From: Pelagadaptatus aseana
GTDB taxonomy: Bacteria > Pseudomonadota > Gammaproteobacteria > Pseudomonadales > Cellvibrionaceae
Assembly (NCBI GenBank): GCA_040365065.1
Contig: BAABNI010000020.1
Span: 1 to 28,611, forward strand
DNA length: 28,611 nt
Direction: 5' to 3'
A program made the translations under genes and the position numbers. Shown in pieces: positions 24,337-28,611 of this stretch (positions within the stretch are counted from its first letter, which is position 1; each line of letters opens with the position of its first letter). The notes under the pieces were generated by a model that was not told the DNA's origin, searched no databases, and worked only from the letters and a program-made list of their open reading frames with translations.

Positions 24337-24812
24337 TGAATAAAGTCCCTATGACGGTTGGCGGTGCCGAGGCGCTGCGTGAGGAGTTGGAGCGCCTGAA
24401 GAAGGTGGATCGCCCGCGTATTGTTCAGGCAATTGCCGAGGCTCGTGAGCACGGTGATCTGAAAGAGAATGCTGAATACCACGCTGCCCGCGAGCAGCAG
24501 GGTTTCTGTGAAGGTCGCATTCAGGAAATTGAAGGCAAACTGGCCAGCGCCCAGATTATTGATATCACCCAGATTCCGGCTGGCGATAAGGTGATCTTTG
24601 GTACGACCGTGGATATCGTCAATATCGAGACCGATGACACAGTGACCTACCAAATCGTTGGTGATGACGAGGCGGATGTGAAGAGCAATAAAATCTCTGT
24701 TAATTCACCCATTGCTCGTGGCCTGATTGGCAAAGAAATCGGTGATGTGGCGGTTATCCGCACGCCGGGCGGTGAGGTTGAATACGAAATTGATGATGTA
24801 AAGCACATCTGA
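24336..24812 (+). CDS. greA: transcription elongation factor GreA
   Basis: Protein of 158 aa that rescues backtracked RNA polymerase by stimulating transcript cleavage. The N-terminal coiled coil contains AIAEAREHGDLKENAEYHAA, then REQQGFCEGRI, with the acidic tip residues that enter the polymerase channel. The C-terminal FKBP-like domain ends GEVEYEIDDVKHI. GTG start at 24336 matches the family N-terminus (M-x-K-V-P-M-T) and has GGAG (24323-24326) upstream; ATG 24351 would trim it. It closes the carA-carB-greA unit, with a strong terminator 25 nt later. Confidence 0.97.
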   Translation: MNKVPMTVGGAEALREELERLKKVDRPRIVQAIAEAREHGDLKENAEYHAAREQQGFCEGRIQEIEGKLASAQIIDITQIPAGDKVIFGTTVDIVNIETDDTVTYQIVGDDEADVKSNKISVNSPIARGLIGKEIGDVAVIRTPGGEVEYEIDDVKHI

Positions 24813-24837
24813 TTTCGGTTTTTTGTCCGCTTTAAAG

Positions 24838-24869
24838 AGCCGCGCAGGGTGACTTGTGCGGCTTTTTTT
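24838..24869 (+). terminator. intrinsic terminator after greA
   Basis: AGCCGCGCA (24838-24846) pairs with TGTGCGGCT (24855-24863; one G-U), then a run of seven T. It separates the car-greA block from the peroxide-response genes. Confidence 0.93.
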
Positions 24870-24974
24870 ATGAGCGCTGCCAAAATAGCGCTTGTCATTC
24901 GGTGGTTAGTTCGTTAAATTCAGTTGTGCGCAATATAGTTTTTCAAAATTCAATAGTCTGTGGAGATTCCCGTA

Positions 24975-25454
24975 ATGAGCACTGTGTATGACTTTTCTGT
25001 AAAGAATATTTCTGGTGAAGATGTGTCTATGGACGCATACAAAGATAAGGTTCTGTTGATTGTAAATACGGCCAGTAAGTGCGGCTTTACGCCCCAGTAC
25101 AAGGGGTTGGAGGCTTTGTATCAGGAGTACAAGGATCAGGGCCTGGAAGTGTTGGGTTTTCCTTGTAATCAATTTGGTAAGCAGGAGCCAGGCGATAGTG
25201 AGGAAATTAGTGGTTTCTGTGAATTGAACTTTGGTGTGACCTTTCCGCTGTTTGAAAAGATTGAAGTTAATGGAGATGATGCCGCACCGCTTTATAATTA
25301 CCTCAAAGAAGAGGCGCCGGGCCTTTTGGGCAGTAAGTCGGTGAAGTGGAATTTTACCAAGTTTCTGGTGGGGCGTGACGGTAAAGTAGTTAAGCGTTTT
25401 GCTCCCAAAGACAAGCCGGCCAGTCTTGCTTCTGCAGTAGAGGGTTTGTTGTAA
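24975..25454 (+). CDS. glutathione/thioredoxin peroxidase (GPx family)
   Basis: Thiol peroxidase of 159 aa that reduces organic hydroperoxides and H2O2. The peroxidatic residue is Cys36 (NTASKCGFTPQY), not selenocysteine. Gln70 (NQFGKQEPG), Trp125 and Asn126 (KWNFTK) complete the catalytic tetrad. Cys82 (GFCELNFGV) matches the resolving Cys of two-cysteine GPx such as yeast Gpx3, so thioredoxin is the likely reductant. ATG 24975 has GGAG 9 nt upstream; a GTG 15 nt earlier lacks support. A nearly symmetrical TTGTGCGCAA (24924-24933) beside a possible -10 TATAGT (24934-24939) is a candidate operator for the regulator encoded next door. Confidence 0.94.
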   Translation: MSTVYDFSVKNISGEDVSMDAYKDKVLLIVNTASKCGFTPQYKGLEALYQEYKDQGLEVLGFPCNQFGKQEPGDSEEISGFCELNFGVTFPLFEKIEVNGDDAAPLYNYLKEEAPGLLGSKSVKWNFTKFLVGRDGKVVKRFAPKDKPASLASAVEGLL

Positions 25455-25492
25455 GTTCGGGGGTAAGTTGTAAGTAATGTTTGGAGTTTTTC

Positions 25493-25939
25493 ATGGATAA
25501 TCAGGCGCTCTATCTCGACGAGCAGTTATGTTTCCGTCTCTATGCGACATCCCGTGCTATGACCAAGGCTTATCAGCCCATGTTGCAGGCTTTGGGTATT
25601 ACCTATCCGCAGTATCTGGTTTTGATGGTTCTTTGGGAGTGGTGGGATGATGAGGAGAAGGATGTATCGGTTAAGAGGTTGGGGGAGCGTTTGTATCTTG
25701 ATTCCGGTACTCTTACGCCTCTTTTAAAGCGCATGGAGGCTGCCGATCTGGTGAGGCGTCAGCGCGATGATGTGGATGAGCGTAAGGTGCTGCTGTATCT
25801 GACAGAGGCGGGGCTGGCGCTTCGGCCCAAGGTATTAGCTTGGGTTAGTTGTGAGGTGGAAACCCGTTCGATGGATGAAAGACTGATTCAGCGCTTGCGC
25901 GATGACTTATCAAGCTTGTTGGGAGAGCTGACAAAATGA
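25493..25939 (+). CDS. OhrR/OspR-type MarR-family peroxide-sensing repressor
   Basis: Winged-helix repressor of 148 aa. LDEQLCFRLYATSRAMTKAY contains the peroxide-sensing Cys13 and matches OhrR closely. The DNA-binding part has LGERLYLDSGTLTPLLKRME, then DLVRRQR and DER. A second Cys120 sits 107 residues later, close to the spacing in Xanthomonas two-cysteine OhrR, so oxidation to a disulfide would release DNA. Placed after gpx rather than ohr, it resembles the P. aeruginosa gpx-ospR pair. ATG 25493 has GGAG 6 nt upstream; the TTG at 25481 is less likely. The stop overlaps birA in ATGA. It probably represses gpx and itself. Confidence 0.92.
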   Translation: MDNQALYLDEQLCFRLYATSRAMTKAYQPMLQALGITYPQYLVLMVLWEWWDDEEKDVSVKRLGERLYLDSGTLTPLLKRMEAADLVRRQRDDVDERKVLLYLTEAGLALRPKVLAWVSCEVETRSMDERLIQRLRDDLSSLLGELTK

Positions 25940-26907
25940 GTGTGGAGTTGCTGCTGGGACAGATGGCCGATGGGGAGTTTCACTCTGGTGAAGCGCTCGG
26001 TGAATTGTTGGGTGTCAGTCGCACGGCCGTTTGGAAGCACTTGCAGAAGCTTGAAGGCCTAGGGCTTCAGCTGGAGTCGGTTAAAGGTAAGGGTTATCGC
26101 ATTCCCGGTGGTGTCGAATTGTTGGATGCCGATGTTATTACTCAGGGATTGAGACCGGCTGCCAGCGCTTTTATCAAGCAGATGGATGTGTTGCAGACGG
26201 TGGATTCAACCAATTCCCGGGCTATGCAGAAGGTGGTTGAAGGTAGCGGTCACGGTTATCTGTGTCTGGCGGAGTATCAAACTGCGGGCCGGGGGCGGCG
26301 CGGTCGCCAATGGGTCAGTCCGTTCGGGCAAAGCCTTTATCTTTCTGTTGTTGTTGAATTTAAAGAAGGTGCGGCTGCGCTTGAAGGGTTGAGTCTGGCG
26401 GTAGGTGTCGCTTTGGTGCGTGCTCTGGAAGAGGTGGGTGCTACTGAAATTGGCCTCAAGTGGCCAAATGATGTGCTCTGGCGAGGCAAAAAACTCGCTG
26501 GCGTACTGCTCGAAATGACCGGAGATCCCTCCGGTGTTTGCCAGGTTGTTGTGGGACTTGGTGTCAATATGTCGTTGTCTGAAGGGGTTGTGCAGTCGAT
26601 TGATCAGCCCTGGGTGGATGTGGCGACGATTGTGCCCGGTGTTTCCCGTAATCAGTTTGCGGTCAGTTTGTTTAATCACTTATTGCCGGTCTTGTCCGGT
26701 TTTTCCGTTGTGGGTTTTTCCCAGTATAAAGATGAATGGGAATCACACCATGTGCATGCGGGAGCTTCAGTGGAGTTGGCTTTCGGGGTTAATGAGTCGG
26801 TAGCCGGTGTTGCTCTGGGGGTTACCGAGACTGGGGCGCTCAGGTTGGATGTGTCTGGTGAAGAGCGCGTTTACAGTGGCGGTGAAGTTTCTTTAAGGTC
26901 TGTTTGA
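25936..26907 (+). CDS. birA: bifunctional biotin ligase / biotin operon repressor BirA
   Basis: Protein of 323 aa that makes biotinyl-AMP, attaches biotin to carboxylase carrier protein, and represses biotin genes. The N-terminal winged helix (about 1-60) has LGELLGVSRTAVWKHLQKLE, so the regulatory form is present. The catalytic domain has GRGRRGRQW (118-126) for adenylate binding and LKWPNDVLW (174-182) with the essential Lys. A small C-terminal SH3-like domain closes the chain. The start ATG lies inside the regulator's stop (ATGA), giving translational coupling; its stop overlaps coaX in TGATG. Confidence 0.96.
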   Translation: MSVELLLGQMADGEFHSGEALGELLGVSRTAVWKHLQKLEGLGLQLESVKGKGYRIPGGVELLDADVITQGLRPAASAFIKQMDVLQTVDSTNSRAMQKVVEGSGHGYLCLAEYQTAGRGRRGRQWVSPFGQSLYLSVVVEFKEGAAALEGLSLAVGVALVRALEEVGATEIGLKWPNDVLWRGKKLAGVLLEMTGDPSGVCQVVVGLGVNMSLSEGVVQSIDQPWVDVATIVPGVSRNQFAVSLFNHLLPVLSGFSVVGFSQYKDEWESHHVHAGASVELAFGVNESVAGVALGVTETGALRLDVSGEERVYSGGEVSLRSV

Positions 26908-27674
26908 TGGCGGCTTTGGATATTGATATTGGCAATACACGTCTCAAGTGGCGCTTGCCTTCCCATGCCGGTGTTGTTCTGCGCCTTGGCTTGACTGATG
27001 AGCAGGTGGTGGATGAGTTGATAAGTCAGCTCAGTGGGTTGAGTTTTGCTTGTGTCCGGGTGGCTTCGGTTGCTGCACCAGAATTGTCATCTTTACTCGC
27101 TTCACGGTTTAAGACGGGCTTTGGTATTGATCCGGGTTTTGCCGTTGTGTCCAGTGAGGCGGCCGGTGTGACTTGTGGTTATGAGGATGTTTCCCGTTTG
27201 GGTGTTGATCGCTGGCTTGCGGTGTTAGCTGCCAGAGCGCGTGGCTATGATAATGCGTTGATAGTCGATTGTGGCAGTGCAGTTACTGTGGATTGTCTTG
27301 AGGGTGGCGAGCACCGGGGTGGTTATATCGTTCCCGGCTTACGGTTGATGGTTGAGGCACTGTATCGCGATACCAGTCGGGTCAAAGTGACTTGTGCAGA
27401 AATTGATTCGCTGCTGCCAGGTCGCAATACCGAAGAGGCGGTTAATCGTGGTGCCATGCAGATGGTGTTGGGATTAATTGAAAAGCTCTTTCTGGAAATG
27501 ATTGGTCGAAATGAAGCGGGCGATTCGCCGGTTGTGTTGCTTACTGGTGGTGATGCGTCTGATGTTGCTCGAGATTTGAGTGCTGTGGAAGGTGTTGGTG
27601 GTCAGGTGGTTTTGGTTTTGGATTTGGTGATGGAAGGTTTGGCGTGCTCAAAATTGATTTCTTTGGCGAAATGA
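26907..27674 (+). CDS. coaX: type III pantothenate kinase CoaX
   Basis: First enzyme of coenzyme A synthesis, 255 aa, ASKHA fold, needing K+ or NH4+ and not feedback-inhibited by CoA. The ATP-phosphate motif is LDIDIGNTRLKW (Asp7). GVDRWLAVLAAR and IVDCGSAVTVDCL followed by HRGGYIVPGLRLM are the family's pantothenate and phosphate motifs. ATG 26907 overlaps the birA stop by one base; AAGG (26895-26898) lies 8 nt upstream. The birA-coaX-SPOR-tRNA order matches pseudomonads. Confidence 0.95.
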   Translation: MAALDIDIGNTRLKWRLPSHAGVVLRLGLTDEQVVDELISQLSGLSFACVRVASVAAPELSSLLASRFKTGFGIDPGFAVVSSEAAGVTCGYEDVSRLGVDRWLAVLAARARGYDNALIVDCGSAVTVDCLEGGEHRGGYIVPGLRLMVEALYRDTSRVKVTCAEIDSLLPGRNTEEAVNRGAMQMVLGLIEKLFLEMIGRNEAGDSPVVLLTGGDASDVARDLSAVEGVGGQVVLVLDLVMEGLACSKLISLAK

Positions 27675-27693
27675 TGGTTCTCGGGGGTGAGTT

Positions 27694-28395
27694 GTGAGAT
27701 GGATTTTTCTGACTCTGGTGTTGGCGAACCTGGCTTATTTTGGTGTTGCTTATCTGTCTGTTGGTGATGCTGAATTCGTGGAGCCTTCTAATCAGGAGTC
27801 ATCCGATATTGATCTTGGTGAGTCTTTGGTGCTTTTGTCCGAGTTGCAGGAGTCAGAGCTGCAGGCGATGCTGGCTGCCAAAGACAGGCTGAGAATGACT
27901 GAGTCTGAGGACCAGGATGGTCAGTCGCTCTGTACACTGGTTGGTCCTTTTAAGGAGTTTTTACCTGCGGAATATTTTTCGGAGCGCTTGTTGTCGCTTG
28001 ATATTGCGGCGAGTGTTGAGCAGGTTGAAGTACCTGGACAGGAGGGATTCTGGGTCTATCAGGAGGCGCAGCTGTCTCGCAAGGCTGCCTTGCGCAGGCT
28101 ATATGAGTTTCAGGCGAAAGGGGTGGATAGCTACATTATCCCGCGTGGTGAGCTGGAGAATGGGATTTCTTTTGGTATTTATCCTACCCGTGATGAGGCC
28201 GAGCTTCGACAGCTGGAAATTGCAGAATTGGGCTTCACTGCAGAAATAAAGGCGGCGGAGCGCAGCTTTGAGGAAATTTGGCTGGTGTTGCAGCCGGAAG
28301 AAGCTGCCAAAGCGGATGAAGAATTGTGGTTGGAGTTACTTAACCCGGAAGATGGGGTGGAGTTGCTGCAAAATTTTTGCCCTGCGGCTGAATGA
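27694..28395 (+). CDS. single-pass membrane protein with SPOR-like domain
   Basis: Protein of 233 aa with an N-terminal membrane helix (RWIFLTLVLANLAYFGVAYL, 2-21), an acidic linker (about 24-70), and a periplasmic SPOR-like region (about 76-165: LCTLVGPFKEF, then VDSYIIPRGELENGISFGIY and a following TRDEAE). SPOR domains bind denuded glycan at division sites, but the match is divergent and the role unproven. The C-terminal acidic extension is unusual. It starts with GTG after GGGGGTGAG, 19 nt behind coaX. The same SPOR gene follows coaX in pseudomonads. Confidence 0.82.
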   Translation: MRWIFLTLVLANLAYFGVAYLSVGDAEFVEPSNQESSDIDLGESLVLLSELQESELQAMLAAKDRLRMTESEDQDGQSLCTLVGPFKEFLPAEYFSERLLSLDIAASVEQVEVPGQEGFWVYQEAQLSRKAALRRLYEFQAKGVDSYIIPRGELENGISFGIYPTRDEAELRQLEIAELGFTAEIKAAERSFEEIWLVLQPEEAAKADEELWLELLNPEDGVELLQNFCPAAE

Positions 28396-28495
28396 GTTTA
28401 AAGCTTTGATACCGTGGGTCCCTGCTTTGGGGCGGGCTTGGAATGACCCGGTTGCGGCTTCGGAGAGAAGTTGTAACAAAAATTCTGTTCAACTG

Positions 28496-28524
28496 TTGCG
28501 TCCCGTTAAAACTTTCTCTAGAAT
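28496..28524 (+). promoter_or_regulatory. tRNA operon promoter with GC-rich discriminator
   Basis: -35 TTGCGT (28496-28501), 17-nt spacer, -10 TAGAAT (28519-28524), followed by CGCGCCTCC. A GC-rich discriminator of this type is typical of stringently controlled stable-RNA promoters. The start would be near 28531, about 48 nt before the tRNA. The rest of 28396-28495 shows no feature. Confidence 0.8.
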
Positions 28525-28578
28525 CGCGCCTCCACTTGAGACATGGCTGATTTATTTCAGGTTTTTCAAGTGTTTAGA

Positions 28579-28611
28579 GCTGGCGTAGCTCAGTTGGTAG
28601 AGCAGCTGACT
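28579..28611 (+). tRNA. tRNA-Thr (probably UGU), 5' half cut by window end
   Basis: GCTGGCG acceptor strand, TA, D stem GCTC..GAGC with loop AGTTGGTA, A26, anticodon stem GCTGA and CT: exactly 33 nt, so the window stops before the anticodon. Similarity to E. coli thrU and the birA-coaX-SPOR-tRNA context give Thr; the anticodon is inferred. A tRNA-tufB cluster probably follows. Confidence 0.85.

Overview
This 28.6 kb window looks like chromosome from a marine-type gammaproteobacterium close to the Pseudomonadales/Cellvibrionales. That placement is an inference. It rests on the gene orders (smpB)-ratA-rnfH-bamE-fur-recN-grpE-dnaK-dnaJ-dapB-carA-carB-greA and birA-coaX-SPOR-tRNA(Thr), on a Fur with a single CxxT motif, and on Na+/amino-acid symporters and a TonB receptor typical of marine heterotrophs. 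No phage, integrase, transposase or CRISPR array is visible.

Layout. (1) 1-600: the 5' part of the tmRNA gene (ssrA, minus strand, cut by the window edge, tag ANDDNYGAQLAA), followed directly by two 119-bp structured tandem repeats. (2) 600-8.9 kb: an accessory block with a glutathione S-transferase, a CHASE-PAS-PAS-GGDEF-EAL protein apparently co-transcribed with an NSS-family symporter, a TonB-dependent receptor with its own promoter and terminator, and a LysE/RhtB exporter. A MITE-like palindromic repeat closes the block. (3) 8.98-14.7 kb: smpB, a second NSS symporter, ratA-rnfH, bamE, fur and recN. A perfect bidirectional terminator lies between fur and recN. (4) 14.7-18.8 kb: grpE, dnaK and dnaJ, with a consensus sigma-32 promoter before grpE placed back to back with an SOS (LexA) promoter for recN. 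(5) 18.8-24.9 kb: dapB, then carA-carB-greA behind a 333-nt leader containing a complete intrinsic terminator. (6) 24.9-28.6 kb: a tightly packed run gpx-ohrR/ospR-birA-coaX-SPOR protein, then a promoter with a GC-rich discriminator driving a tRNA-Thr gene cut at the window end exactly before its anticodon.

How the genes work together. Ribosome rescue (tmRNA, SmpB), protein folding (GrpE/DnaK/DnaJ), DNA repair (RecN) and outer-membrane assembly (BamE) form a stress and housekeeping core. DapB and CarAB supply lysine/peptidoglycan, arginine and pyrimidine precursors. Gpx plus a two-cysteine OhrR-type repressor form a peroxide-response pair, with BirA and CoaX (biotin and CoA cofactors) translationally coupled behind it. 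The accessory block handles uptake, export and c-di-GMP signalling. The least explained signals are non-coding: the repeat array abutting tmRNA, the terminator-bearing carA leader, the dnaK leader and the dnaK-dnaJ hairpin, and the repeats flanking the block that separates ssrA from smpB.
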